Origin: Isoptericola sp. BMS4
Lineage (GTDB): Bacteria > Actinomycetota > Actinomycetes > Actinomycetales > Cellulomonadaceae
Assembly: GCF_011634835.1 (NCBI RefSeq)
Contig: NZ_SIRP01000001.1
Span: 496,001 to 560,000 of the forward strand
Direction: 5' to 3'
Length of the DNA: 64,000 bases
Of this stretch, positions 1 to 8,673 are shown one piece after another (position 1 is the first letter of the stretch; every line of letters starts with the position of its first letter). The notes under the pieces were generated by a model that made no database searches, was not told the origin of the DNA, and saw only the letters and a list, made by a program, of their open reading frames with translations. The translations under genes and the position numbers were made by a program.

Positions 1-555
1 TCGATCGTCTTCCTCGGGAGCCCGCCGCGGAACGTCCGCGCGCCGTCCGTCCTCGTCGACAACCGCGCCGGGGCCGTCGACGCGCTCGGGCTGCTGGCGC
101 GGCGCGGGCACCGCCGGATCGCCGTCGTCGGCAGCGAGGCCACCTATCAGGCGTCCGAACGGGTGGCCGGTGCGCGCGAGGCGATGGGCGACCTGGCACC
201 CGCCGAGGTCCAGGTCGTGACGACCGAGATCACCACCGAGGGCGGCTACCGCGCGGGCCGTTCGCTCCTCGACGCGCCGGGGGCGCCGACAGGGATCCTG
301 TGCACCAACTACCTCCTCACCGTCGGCACCCTCCGGGCGATCCGCGACAGCGGGCGGCACGTCGAGGTGGTGAGCTTCGACGACTTCGACACGGCGGACC
401 TGCTCACCCCGCCGGTGAGCGCGATCAGCCAGGACCCGCACGCGATCGCCGAGCAGGCGTCCCAGCTGCTGCTGCAGGGGCTCGACGCGGGGGACCGGGA
501 CGCCCAGGTCACGACGGTCACCATCCACCCGCGGCTCCTGGCCCGCGGGGCCTGA
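1..555 (+). CDS. LacI-family transcriptional regulator, C-terminal part (5' end outside window)
   Basis: The reading frame is open from base 1 to a TGA at 553-555 and gives 184 residues. They match the C-terminal sugar-binding half of LacI/GalR repressors: a subdomain stretch around RRGHRRIAVVGS, a segment where the tip of the second subdomain recruits TNYLLTVGTLRAIRDSG, then VVSFDDFD (the usual 'FDD' strand) and a final PP-V-AISQDPHAIAEQA helix. The helix-turn-helix lies upstream of the window. It sits 69 bp before a gene with a LacI-type operator over its -10 box, so it is likely the local repressor, relieved by a sugar from the imported substrate. The family is clear; the ligand is unknown. 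Confidence 0.9.
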   Translation, partial: SIVFLGSPPRNVRAPSVLVDNRAGAVDALGLLARRGHRRIAVVGSEATYQASERVAGAREAMGDLAPAEVQVVTTEITTEGGYRAGRSLLDAPGAPTGILCTNYLLTVGTLRAIRDSGRHVEVVSFDDFDTADLLTPPVSAISQDPHAIAEQASQLLLQGLDAGDRDAQVTTVTIHPRLLARGA

Positions 556-587
556 CCGCACCCGCCGGACCGACATGAGCGGACCTC

Positions 588-618
588 TTGCGCGACTCAG
601 AACGTTAACGGTAACGTT
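588..618 (+). promoter_or_regulatory. Promoter with LacI-type operator upstream of the DUF1080 gene
   Basis: An inverted repeat AACGTTA-ACGG-TAACGTT spans 601-618. It overlaps a plausible -10 box (TAACGT, 612-617) that stands 18 bp after a -35-like TTGCGC (588-593). The start codon GTG at 625 follows the -10 by 7 nt with no Shine-Dalgarno, so the transcript is probably leaderless. The operator has the GTTAACGGTAAC form typical of actinobacterial LacI sites and would block RNA polymerase. It is the likely control point of the whole locus that follows. Confidence 0.6.
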
Positions 619-624
619 CCGGCC

Positions 625-1359
625 GTGAGCAACCTTGCAGAGTGGTCTGAACTGTTCAGCGGCCCGTCCGGGACGGGCACCTCGTCGTGGCATCGGGAGC
701 AGCGCACTGCCGATGTCGGCCACGAGTGGGTGACCGTCTCGAACGTCGGGCTCGATCCCGACGACGCGAGCCGGCTCGTGTACACGGAGGGAGACGGCGA
801 CGTCATCGTCAACGGCCCCGCGGGCAACACCGCCGACCTGTGCACCCCGGTCGTCCACGGCGACTGCGAGCTGCACGTCGAGTTCCTCGTCTCCGAGGGG
901 TCGAACTCGGGCGTGTACGTCCAGGGTCAGTACGAGGTGCAGATCCGCGACGACCGCACCGACGAGGAGGTCACCTACCGGGCGAGCGGCGGCATCTACG
1001 CCCGGCGCGACTCCGAGGGCGAGCCGTTCGACGGCAAGGCGCCGCTCCTGCGGGCCTCGAAGGACCCCGGTGAGTGGCAGTCCTTCGACATCGTCTTCCG
1101 CGCCCCGCGCTTCGACGAGTCGGGCGCGAAGGTCGCAGACGCGGTGTTCGAGAGCATCCGTTACAACGGCGAGCTGGTCCACCAGGACGTCGTCTGCGTC
1201 GCGCCGACCGGCGGCGCCATCGACCCCGACGACGTGGCGCTCGGCCCGGTGCGGCTGCAGGGCGACCACGGGCCGGTCGCGTTCCGGAACCTCCGCATCC
1301 GCGGCGACGTGTGGCCGGCGGCCACCGCCGAGCGGTCGCCCGCGATCGAGGGGGCGTAG
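625..1359 (+). CDS. DUF1080 (3-keto-disaccharide hydrolase-like) protein
   Basis: 244 residues, GTG start, no signal peptide, so cytoplasmic. The body is one DUF1080 domain (PF06439, concanavalin-like jelly roll), recognised from the central EGSNSGVYVQGQYEVQI segment (about residues 91-107), the following SGGIYAR, and the C-terminal GPVRLQGDHGPVAFRNLRI strand. Members of this family cleave 3-keto-glycosides made by sugar dehydrogenases. The next gene, 4 nt downstream, is a Gfo/Idh oxidoreductase, so the two could form an oxidation-then-elimination route for cleaving a glycosidic bond. The domain call is firm; the exact substrate and activity are inferred. Confidence 0.8.
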   Translation: MSNLAEWSELFSGPSGTGTSSWHREQRTADVGHEWVTVSNVGLDPDDASRLVYTEGDGDVIVNGPAGNTADLCTPVVHGDCELHVEFLVSEGSNSGVYVQGQYEVQIRDDRTDEEVTYRASGGIYARRDSEGEPFDGKAPLLRASKDPGEWQSFDIVFRAPRFDESGAKVADAVFESIRYNGELVHQDVVCVAPTGGAIDPDDVALGPVRLQGDHGPVAFRNLRIRGDVWPAATAERSPAIEGA

Positions 1360-1362
1360 CAG

Positions 1363-2448
1363 ATGGGCCGGGACACGGGAACGGACACGGTCGGGATCGG
1401 CGTCGTCGGCGCCGGCAAGATCGCGCGCAACTACCACCTGCCCGCGCTGGCCCGGGCCACGGGCGCGCGACTGGTCGCGGTGGCCGACGTCGACGAGGAC
1501 GCCGCGCGCGGCGTCGCCGCGGAGTTCGACGTCCCCCGGGTGCACCGCAGCCACGAGTCCTTGCTCGCGTCGCCCGACGTCGACGCCGTGGTGGTCCTCA
1601 CCACCTACCACCCGAAGAAGCAGATCATCGCGGACGCGATCGACGCCGGGACGCACGTCTTCACCCAGAAGCCCCTGGCGGGGAGCGTCGCGGACGCCGA
1701 GGAGCTCGTCACCCTCGCCGAGCGGCGCGGGGTGCGGTTCGTCCCCAGCTTCATGCACAACTATTTCCCCGAGACCCGCCTGGCGCGGGAGCTGCTCACC
1801 CAGGGCCGGATCGGCGACGTGGTCGGGTACCGGCAGCGCAACGCGACCCGCAACAAGGTCGCCGGCGCCGTCCGCCTCGGCGGGGCGACCTGGGACATCG
1901 GGCCGCACGGCGTCGCCATGATCGAGCACCTGCTCGGTGAGCGCATCCTGGCGGTCCAGTGCCGGATGGACGGGTTCGGGGCGGGCGGTGACCGGCCCGC
2001 GACCGGCCCTCGCGGCTGGCCCGTCGACCTGGTCGCGGCGATGAACTACACGACCGAGTCCGGCGTCGTCGTCAGCCACGAGGTGCAGTGGACGTCCCAG
2101 GGCGGGGTGCCGCCGTGGCGTACCGAGCTGTACGGCACGCACGGGGCGATCTCCGTCCGCGCGGACCACGCGCCGAGCCTGCTCGCCCTGGCCCTCTCGG
2201 ACCCCGAGGCGCCCGAGCCCGGAGCCTGGCAGTACCTCGAGGTCCCGGACGAGCCCAAGGGGCTCTTCCACCACCAGCGCTTCGTCGACGACGTCCGGCT
2301 CGACGAGCACCAGAGCGCCACCGGCGCCGACGGCCTCGCCGCGCTGCGGGTCGTCGACGCCGCCTACCGGTCGGCCGAGACCGGGGAGACCGTCGTGCTC
2401 CCCGCGGCCGGCGCAGCCCCGACACGCACGACCACCGCCGCGCACTGA
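1363..2448 (+). CDS. Gfo/Idh/MocA family oxidoreductase
   Basis: 361 residues. The N-terminal Rossmann fold shows GIGVVGAGKIARNYH (residues 11-25) for NAD(P), followed by VADVDED at the end of the second strand. The family's EKP lysine motif appears as TQKP (101-104), and the downstream WDIGPHGVAMIEHLLG (about 180-195) carries the conserved D and H of the substrate domain. Such enzymes oxidise or reduce sugar or cyclitol hydroxyls. Located in the LacI-controlled operon between the DUF1080 gene and the ABC transporter, it most likely acts on the imported sugar, possibly making the 3-keto form. Start ATG follows the upstream stop by 3 nt. Substrate unknown. Confidence 0.88.
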   Translation: MGRDTGTDTVGIGVVGAGKIARNYHLPALARATGARLVAVADVDEDAARGVAAEFDVPRVHRSHESLLASPDVDAVVVLTTYHPKKQIIADAIDAGTHVFTQKPLAGSVADAEELVTLAERRGVRFVPSFMHNYFPETRLARELLTQGRIGDVVGYRQRNATRNKVAGAVRLGGATWDIGPHGVAMIEHLLGERILAVQCRMDGFGAGGDRPATGPRGWPVDLVAAMNYTTESGVVVSHEVQWTSQGGVPPWRTELYGTHGAISVRADHAPSLLALALSDPEAPEPGAWQYLEVPDEPKGLFHHQRFVDDVRLDEHQSATGADGLAALRVVDAAYRSAETGETVVLPAAGAAPTRTTTAAH

Positions 2449-2505
2449 AGCGCGGCTCACCAACCACCGAGAGCTCCGCGCCACAGCGGAGAAAAGGAGT
2501 CGACG

Positions 2506-3801
2506 ATGACTGCGATCGGAAGACGTGAGTTCCTGGGCGGAAGCTTCGCCACGGTCGCCCTGGCCGCCCTCGCGGGCTGCTCGGGCGGGGCCACGGGCGG
2601 GGCCGCCGGGGGCGCCACGGTAGAGACGATGTGGTGGGGCGCCGGCGACATCATGGAGCGGACGAAGGCCGCGCTCACGGCCTTCGAGGAGGCCAACCAG
2701 GGTGTCACCGTGACGAGCCAGTTCCAGTCGTTCCCCCACTACTGGGAGCGCCTGACGACGCTGGTCGCGAGCAAGTCGCTGCCCGACCTCGTCGAGATGA
2801 ACACCCTGAACATCGCGAGCTACGCCCGCAACGGCCAGCTGGCGGACCTGTCGAGCCTGGTCTCCGATGCCGACCTCGAGGGGTTCGACCAGGGCCAGCT
2901 CGCCCAGGGCACCGTCGACGGGACCCTCGTGGGCCTGTCGCTCGGCGGCAACATCCAGGCGATGCTGTACAACCAGACCGCCGTGACCGACTCCGGCGGC
3001 GGGATGGTGCCCGACGACCTCACGTGGGACTCGTTCGCCACCTTCACCGGGAAGCTCGCGAAGAAGCTCCCGTCCGGGATGTACGCCGTCGACGACGGCA
3101 GCAGCCTGTTCGGCACGTTCGAGGTGTGGGTCCGCCAGCGCCACGACGAGGCCTGGACCGACGACGGCAAGCTCGCGTTCACCGAACAGGACGTCGCCGA
3201 CTGGTTCCGGTACTGGGCCGACCTGCGCACCGCCGGCATCCTCGTGCCGCCGGAGGTCGTCGCGGAGGCCAAGCAGGTGGGCACGAACGCCGCGGCGCCG
3301 CTGGCGACGGGCAAGGCCGTGTTCGCCCTCAACTGGACCAACCTCATCGGCCAGTTTCAGACACTGATGGACGACACTGTCGCCCTCGCCCGGGTCCCCC
3401 AGGGCGACGGGCAGGCCGGGGACTGGGCGCACGCCTCCGTGCTCGCCTCGATCGCGGCGAACAGCGAGGTCGCCCAGGAGACGGCGAACCTCATCACCTT
3501 CCTCCTCACGGACACCGCCTCGCTCGAGACGCTCGGCGTGCAGCGCGGCGTGCCCGTCGCCGCCGCGGCTCGCGCCGAGCTGAAGGACATGGGCCTGCCG
3601 GAGCACGACGTCGCGCAGCTCGACTTCTACGACCAGCTCCTGCCGCTCACCCGCGACAAGAGTGTGCAGGAGCCCTCGACGGCCAACGACGTGGACGGCG
3701 CCTTCATCCGCGCAGCGCAGTCCGTGACGCTCGGGGACACCGCACCCCAGGCGGCCGCCGCGGCGTTCTTCGACGAGGCGAACGAGGCAGTGTCCGCGTG
3801 A
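2506..3801 (+). CDS. Sugar ABC transporter substrate-binding lipoprotein
   Basis: 431 residues, ATG preceded by AAAGGAG. The N-terminus has a twin arginine (R6-R7, GRREFLGG), a hydrophobic stretch and a lipobox LAGC with Cys25, so it is a lipoprotein that may leave through the Tat pathway. The rest is a family 1 extracellular solute-binding protein (TMWWGAGDIMERTKAALTAFE, later AVFALNWTNLIGQ and a C-terminal EPSTANDVDGAF region). It captures the oligosaccharide for the two permeases that follow without gaps. The ATPase is not encoded here. As in many actinobacterial CUT1 systems, a shared MsiK-type ATPase is probably supplied from elsewhere. Confidence 0.93.
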   Translation: MTAIGRREFLGGSFATVALAALAGCSGGATGGAAGGATVETMWWGAGDIMERTKAALTAFEEANQGVTVTSQFQSFPHYWERLTTLVASKSLPDLVEMNTLNIASYARNGQLADLSSLVSDADLEGFDQGQLAQGTVDGTLVGLSLGGNIQAMLYNQTAVTDSGGGMVPDDLTWDSFATFTGKLAKKLPSGMYAVDDGSSLFGTFEVWVRQRHDEAWTDDGKLAFTEQDVADWFRYWADLRTAGILVPPEVVAEAKQVGTNAAAPLATGKAVFALNWTNLIGQFQTLMDDTVALARVPQGDGQAGDWAHASVLASIAANSEVAQETANLITFLLTDTASLETLGVQRGVPVAAAARAELKDMGLPEHDVAQLDFYDQLLPLTRDKSVQEPSTANDVDGAFIRAAQSVTLGDTAPQAAAAAFFDEANEAVSA

Positions 3802-4748
3802 GTATCGCCGTCCAGCCGAAGAAGCCGGTTCGTGCGCCCGTGCCGGTGGTGCGGCGGCCGCGGCGGCGCAAGGAGCGCTGGCTGTCGTACGTCTTCCTGT
3901 CGCCGTGGCTGATCGGCTTCTTCGGCATGACGCTCCTGCCGATGGCGATCTCGCTCTACCTGTCGTTCACCGAGTACGACGTGCTGAGCGACCCGACGTG
4001 GGTGGGGTGGGAGAACTATCGCGACCTGTTCAGCGACCCGCGGTACCTGCAGTCCGTGAAGGTCACCCTCACGTTCGTGCTGATCTCCGTGCCGCTCAAG
4101 CTGGCGTTCGCGCTCTTCGTCGCGGTGGTGCTCAACCGCGGCATCCGCAGCGCGAACACGTACCGGGCGATCTACTACCTGCCGTCGCTGATCGGCGCGA
4201 GCGTCGCGATGGCGATCGTGTGGCGGCAGCTGTTCACGGAGGACGGCGTGGTGAACACCGTCCTGCGCGGGCTCGGGATGAGCGATCCGCCGTCGTGGTT
4301 GAGCGACCCGTCGGCAAGCATCTGGACACTGATCTTCCTGGCCGTGTGGGAGTTCGGCGCACCGATGATCATCTTCCTGGCGGGCCTGCGGCAGGTGCCG
4401 CTCGAGCTGTACGAGGCGGCGCGCGTCGACGGCGCATCCCGCTGGATGCAGTTCTGGAAGATCACCTGGCCGCTGCTGAGCCCCATCGTGCTCTTCAACC
4501 TCGTGCTGCAGGTGATCGGGTCGTTCCAGGCGTTCGCGCCGGCGTACGTGATCTCCGGCGGGACCGGGGGGCCGCTCGACGGCACCCTCTTCTACACCCT
4601 GTACCTGTACCAGCAGGGCTGGGGGTCGCTGCACATGGGATACGCCGCGGCCATGGCCTGGGTGCTGCTGATCGGCATCGCACTGCTCACCGCCGGGATC
4701 TTCGCCACGTCCCGACGCTGGGTGTTCTACGCGGGGGAGGACACATGA
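3798..4748 (+). CDS. Sugar ABC transporter permease (MalF-type)
   Basis: 316 residues starting at a GTG that overlaps the upstream stop (GTGA, 3798-3801), which implies translational coupling. A basic N-terminus (RRPRRRKERW) precedes about six membrane helices. The cytoplasmic EAA loop that docks to the ATPase reads EAARVDGASRWMQFWKITWP. Together with the binding protein and the next permease it forms a CUT1-type importer in the cytoplasmic membrane. It ends in a 4-nt overlap (ATGA) with the next gene. Confidence 0.93.
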   Translation: MSIAVQPKKPVRAPVPVVRRPRRRKERWLSYVFLSPWLIGFFGMTLLPMAISLYLSFTEYDVLSDPTWVGWENYRDLFSDPRYLQSVKVTLTFVLISVPLKLAFALFVAVVLNRGIRSANTYRAIYYLPSLIGASVAMAIVWRQLFTEDGVVNTVLRGLGMSDPPSWLSDPSASIWTLIFLAVWEFGAPMIIFLAGLRQVPLELYEAARVDGASRWMQFWKITWPLLSPIVLFNLVLQVIGSFQAFAPAYVISGGTGGPLDGTLFYTLYLYQQGWGSLHMGYAAAMAWVLLIGIALLTAGIFATSRRWVFYAGEDT

Positions 4749-5620
4749 CCGCACTGACATCGACCCGCGGGTCGTCGACGATCCGCCGGGCTCCCCGGCC
4801 GCGGGTGATCGTCTCGCACGTCGCGCTCATCGCGGGCGCGCTGCTGATGGCCTACCCGGTGCTGTGGATGCTCTCGTCCTCGCTCAAGCCCGAGGCGGAG
4901 ATCTTCAACAACCTCAGCCTGGTCCCGTCAGAGGTCACGCTGGACAACTACACCGAGGGCTGGACCGGCCTGGGGATGCCGTTCGGGGTGTTCCTGTGGA
5001 ACTCGCTCGTGGTGTGCGTGGTCTCCGTCGTGGCGAACTGTGCCTCGTGCCTCGTGACCGCCTATGCGTTCGCGCGGATGGAGCTCCCGCTGCGCTGGCT
5101 GTGGTTCCCGTTGATGCTGATGACGATCATGCTGCCGCTGCACGTGACGATCCTGCCGCAGTACATCGTCTTCAACCAGCTCGGCTGGGTCGGGACGTTC
5201 CTGCCGCTGATCGTGCCGAAGCTGCTCGCCGTCGACGCCTTCTTCGTGTACCTCATGGTGCAGTTCATGCGGTCCTTGCCGCGGGAGCTCGACGACGCGG
5301 CGAGCATCGACGGGTGCGGCCCGTTCCGGACCTTCTCCCGGATCATCGTGCCGCTGATGGTCCCGGCGCTGGTCACCACGGCGATCTTCACCTTCCTGTG
5401 GACGTGGAGCGACTTCTTCTCCCAGCTCCTCTACCTGGGGTCCAACCAGGGCCTCTTCACGGTGCCCGTCGCACTCGCCTCGTTCATCGACGCGACGACG
5501 TCGTCCTCCTGGGGTCAGCTCCTGTCCATGTCCGTCGTCTCCCTGATCCCGGTCGTCGCGTTCTTCGCGGTCTTCCAGCGGTGGATCCTCGACGGCGTCT
5601 CGACGACCGGCATCAAGTAA
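4745..5620 (+). CDS. Sugar ABC transporter permease (MalG-type)
   Basis: 291 residues, ATG at 4745 overlapping the previous stop by 4 nt. Six predicted membrane helices, with the EAA-loop variant DDAASIDGCGPFRTFSRIIVP near residue 185. The C-terminus QRWILDGVSTTGIK is typical of MalG-type permeases. It is the second half of the channel for the imported oligosaccharide. The 83-bp gap after it holds a small hairpin (CCCATG/CATGGG, 5647-5665), and then a fresh Shine-Dalgarno for the beta-helix gene. Confidence 0.93.
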   Translation: MTALTSTRGSSTIRRAPRPRVIVSHVALIAGALLMAYPVLWMLSSSLKPEAEIFNNLSLVPSEVTLDNYTEGWTGLGMPFGVFLWNSLVVCVVSVVANCASCLVTAYAFARMELPLRWLWFPLMLMTIMLPLHVTILPQYIVFNQLGWVGTFLPLIVPKLLAVDAFFVYLMVQFMRSLPRELDDAASIDGCGPFRTFSRIIVPLMVPALVTTAIFTFLWTWSDFFSQLLYLGSNQGLFTVPVALASFIDATTSSSWGQLLSMSVVSLIPVVAFFAVFQRWILDGVSTTGIK

Positions 5621-5703
5621 GGACGCGCCGGTCCGTCCCTTCCTCTCCCATGACGACCTCATGGGCCTGCGTCCGCTTTCAACGGAGAGAGAGGTAGTTC
5701 CGC

Positions 5704-7011
5704 ATGATTCGCACATCCATCTGGAAGACCGTCGCGGCGGCAGCCGTCGCCACCAGCACGGTGGTCGGCGGGTCCGCCGTCGCGACGGGTGCCGTCGCCG
5801 AAGGGCAGGTCGTCGCGAAGGCGACGTCACCGTCGGACCCGACGTCGGGGAAGAACCAGCTGTCGTACACGGTCGGGGGCGAGCAGACCGCGACGGTCGA
5901 CGTCGCCTGCAAGGACGCCGTCGACGACGCCGCCGTGATCAACACGGCGATCGAGAACAGCCCCGAGGACAGCCGCATCCGCATCCACGGCACCTGCAGC
6001 ATCAACGAGGTCGTCCGCCTGGCCGGCGGGCGCACGTACGAGGGCGACAGCCGCGGCACGGTGCTGGTCCAGGCGGACGGGGCGGGGCTCCCGGCGATCC
6101 TCGCCTCGGACAGCTGGGTCGACAACTCCTCGACGACCGGCCTGCCGATCACGGTGCAGAACATCGCCATCAACGGCAACGTGGCGAACAACGCCGGCGC
6201 GTCGACGGCGGGCATCATCGCCCGGTCCTGGCAGAGCTTCTTCCAGGACCTGCACGTCTTCAGCATGCCGGGCGACGGCATCCGCGTCACGAACCTCAGC
6301 GCGGACGGCACCCGTCTCAACAACACGCAGGTCAACGGCGTCATCCGCAACAACTTCATCGAGCACTCGGGCCGCTACGGCGTGTACGTCGAGGACAAGG
6401 GCGGCGAGGCCGAGCCGTTCGTCGAGCGGGAGGACGACGGCACCGGGCCGACGACCGGCCTGACCGGCCCCGCCCAGATCGGGAACTCGGTGACGGACTG
6501 GCAGCTCGTCGGCAACTACATCGCGAGCTCCGGCGCGGACAGCGTCCGCCTGGAGAACGCCGCCGGCTGGTACGTGAAGAACAACCACATCTATGGCGTT
6601 AACGGTAACGCCATCTGGGCCAACCGGGTCTTCGGCACCAGCATCAGCGACAACTACATCGAGGGCTTCGGCAACGACCCCGACGGCGGCACGTGGCACG
6701 GGATCTTCGTCACCGTGCAGGGCAACGCCGAGTCGACGATCGCGAACAACCGCGTCCTGCACCTGCACCCCTACGTGGAGGGCTCGACGTACCGGTTCAT
6801 CTCGGTGGGCAAGGTCAACTACGGCACCGGCTTCCTCAACGTCGTCGGCAACTCGATCGTCGGGCGCGACCCGGCCGTCGGCACCGCCTTCCACTACAAC
6901 AACGGCGCCTCGGGCCAGTCGCTGACGGTGACGTCCTCCGGGAACGCTGTGGCGAAGGTGAGCACGCCGCAGCAGATCAACGCGAACGTGACCGTGAGCT
7001 CCGGGATCTAG
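5704..7011 (+). CDS. Secreted right-handed parallel beta-helix protein, possible polysaccharide lyase/hydrolase
   Basis: 435 residues. A signal peptide (basic MIRTSIWK, then an alanine-rich core) ends near residue 32, so the protein is exported. From about residue 65 onward it shows the repeating N/I/G pattern of right-handed beta-helices: NIAINGNVANNAG, RNNFIEHSGRYGVYVED, VKNNHIYGVNGNAIWAN, ISDNYIEGFG, IANNRVLHLH. Two cysteines (VACKD and HGTCS) may form a disulfide in the N-cap. Such folds are common among lyases and hydrolases of acidic or sulfated polysaccharides, and the next gene is a sulfatase, but no family-specific catalytic motif is evident. The gene contains an operator-like palindrome at 6595-6612. 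Confidence 0.75.
   Translation: MIRTSIWKTVAAAAVATSTVVGGSAVATGAVAEGQVVAKATSPSDPTSGKNQLSYTVGGEQTATVDVACKDAVDDAAVINTAIENSPEDSRIRIHGTCSINEVVRLAGGRTYEGDSRGTVLVQADGAGLPAILASDSWVDNSSTTGLPITVQNIAINGNVANNAGASTAGIIARSWQSFFQDLHVFSMPGDGIRVTNLSADGTRLNNTQVNGVIRNNFIEHSGRYGVYVEDKGGEAEPFVEREDDGTGPTTGLTGPAQIGNSVTDWQLVGNYIASSGADSVRLENAAGWYVKNNHIYGVNGNAIWANRVFGTSISDNYIEGFGNDPDGGTWHGIFVTVQGNAESTIANNRVLHLHPYVEGSTYRFISVGKVNYGTGFLNVVGNSIVGRDPAVGTAFHYNNGASGQSLTVTSSGNAVAKVSTPQQINANVTVSSGI
6595..6612. promoter_or_regulatory. Operator-like palindrome inside the beta-helix gene
   Basis: GGCGTTA-ACGG-TAACGCC is a perfect 7-bp inverted repeat with a 4-nt centre. Its middle 14 bases (CGTTAACGGTAACG, 6597-6610) are identical to those of the operator at 603-616. 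It could be a second binding site for the same LacI repressor that acts by looping or as a roadblock. It lies 6 kb from the first site, so it could also be coincidence reinforced by the encoded VNGNA. Confidence 0.4.
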
Positions 7012-7027
7012 GGCCCCGGGACAGGCC

Positions 7028-7062
7028 CCGGGCCGGCCCGTTCGCTGGACGGGCCGGCCCGG
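7028..7062 (+). terminator. GC-rich hairpin terminator after the beta-helix gene
   Basis: GGGCCGGCCCGT (7030-7041) pairs perfectly with ACGGGCCGGCCC (7049-7060) around a 7-nt loop. Two more outer pairs are possible. There is no U-tract, as is common in actinobacteria. It may attenuate rather than end transcription, because the sulfatase gene starts 40 bp later on the same strand. Confidence 0.6.
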
Positions 7063-7102
7063 TGCACGACCGGGCAGTCTCGACGACCACGTAAGGAACA
7101 CC

Positions 7103-8641
7103 ATGGAATCAGCGGCGCCCGGGAGGACGAACGTCGTCCTCGTCCTGGCCGACGACCTCGGCTTCTCCGACCTGCACTGCTACGGCGGCGAGATCAGCAC
7201 ACCGCACATCGACTCGCTCGCGGCCTCCGGGCGCCGGTCGTCCGCCTTCTACAACACCGCGCGCTGCTCGCCGTCCCGGGCGAGCATGCTCACCGGCCGC
7301 CACCCGCACGAGACCGGGGTCGCCGTGCTCACCGACGACCAGCGCCCGTGGGGGTACCCGGGCACGCTGTCGACGTCGGTCCCGACCATCGCCGAGCATC
7401 TCAAGGGCGCCGGGTACTCGACCGCCCTCATCGGCAAGTGGCATCTCTCCGCCGGGACGGCCGCACCGGACGAGAGCTGGCCGACCCGCCGCGGCTTCGA
7501 CGAGTTCTACGGCATCCTCGGGGGTGCGGACGACTACTTCCACCCCCGCGGGCTGTGGGAGAACGAGACGAGGTGCCCCGTGCCCGGGGAGGGCTACTAC
7601 CTGACCACGGAGATCGGGGAGCGCGCCGCGGACTTCGTCGCGAAGGCTTCGGCCCAGGACGAGCCGTTCTTCCTGTTCGCGGCCTTCACCGCCCCGCACT
7701 GGCCGCTCCACGCACCCGCCGAGACGGTAGAGCGCTACCGCGAGGTCTACGCCCGCGGGTGGGACGCCGCGCGCCTCGAGCGTCTCGGGCGCCTCGTCGA
7801 CGAGGGGCTGGTGCCCTACGGGGCCGAGCTGGGCGGCGACGACCAGCTGCAGCCCTGGGACTCGGCGCCGGACCGTGACTGGCAGATCGAGCGCATGGCG
7901 GTGTACGCGGCGCAGGTCGAGCTCCTCGACGCCGCGGTGGGCAGGATCCTCGGGGCGCTGCGCGAGGCGGGGGCCGAGGACGACACCCTGATCCTCGTGC
8001 TCTCGGACAACGGCGCGAGCGCGGAGGAGCTGCCCCCGCACGACGCGCCGAGGTTCCGCGAGCGGCACCCGACGACGACGGTCGACGGGGAGCCGATGCT
8101 GCTGGGCAACGAGCCGGAGATCGTCCCGGGGCCGCCGAACAGCTTCGCGAGCTACGGCGAGGACTGGGCCACCCTGTCGAACACCCCGTTCCGGCGGTAC
8201 AAGCGCTGGGTCCACGAGGGCGGGATCGCCACGCCCCTGATCGTGTCCTGGCCGGGCGGCCCGGTCGAGGCGGGGAGCATCGGGCACGAGCCGGGGCAGC
8301 TGACCGACATCCTGCCCACGGTCCTGGAGGTGGCCGGAGTCCCGGGCGACCCGTCGCTGACCGGGGTCTCGCTGGTGTCGGGGCCGGCAGGCGGGCCCCG
8401 CCCGCTGTTCTGGGAGCACATGGGCAACGCGGCGGTCCGGCTCGGCCAGTGGAAGGCGGTGCGGGACTTCGACCGCCCCTGGGAGCTGTACAACCTCACG
8501 GTCGACCGCGGCGAGCGGTACGACCTGGCGGCCGTCTTCCCGGGTCTCGCCGACGAGCTCGCGGGCCGCTGGGACGCGTGGGCCGACGAGGTGGGGGTCA
8601 TCCCCTGGGCGCAGGTCGCGGCAGCGAGGCGGGCGGGGTGA
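7103..8641 (+). CDS. Sulfatase (arylsulfatase family, cysteine type)
   Basis: 512 residues. The N-terminal metal site NVVLVLADDLGFSD (residues 10-23) and the sulfatase signature CSPSRASMLTGR (from Cys55) are intact. Cys55 would be converted to formylglycine by an aerobic generating enzyme not in this window. GKWHLS and LSDNGAS supply further active-site residues. There is no signal peptide, so it should act in the cytoplasm on an imported sulfated oligosaccharide. The stop codon overlaps the first possible ATG of the GH1 frame. Together with the beta-helix protein, it points to a sulfated polysaccharide as the substrate of the locus. Confidence 0.92.
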   Translation: MESAAPGRTNVVLVLADDLGFSDLHCYGGEISTPHIDSLAASGRRSSAFYNTARCSPSRASMLTGRHPHETGVAVLTDDQRPWGYPGTLSTSVPTIAEHLKGAGYSTALIGKWHLSAGTAAPDESWPTRRGFDEFYGILGGADDYFHPRGLWENETRCPVPGEGYYLTTEIGERAADFVAKASAQDEPFFLFAAFTAPHWPLHAPAETVERYREVYARGWDAARLERLGRLVDEGLVPYGAELGGDDQLQPWDSAPDRDWQIERMAVYAAQVELLDAAVGRILGALREAGAEDDTLILVLSDNGASAEELPPHDAPRFRERHPTTTVDGEPMLLGNEPEIVPGPPNSFASYGEDWATLSNTPFRRYKRWVHEGGIATPLIVSWPGGPVEAGSIGHEPGQLTDILPTVLEVAGVPGDPSLTGVSLVSGPAGGPRPLFWEHMGNAAVRLGQWKAVRDFDRPWELYNLTVDRGERYDLAAVFPGLADELAGRWDAWADEVGVIPWAQVAAARRAG

Positions 8642-8673
8642 TGGACGACGGAGCGACGGAGCGGAGGATGAGC

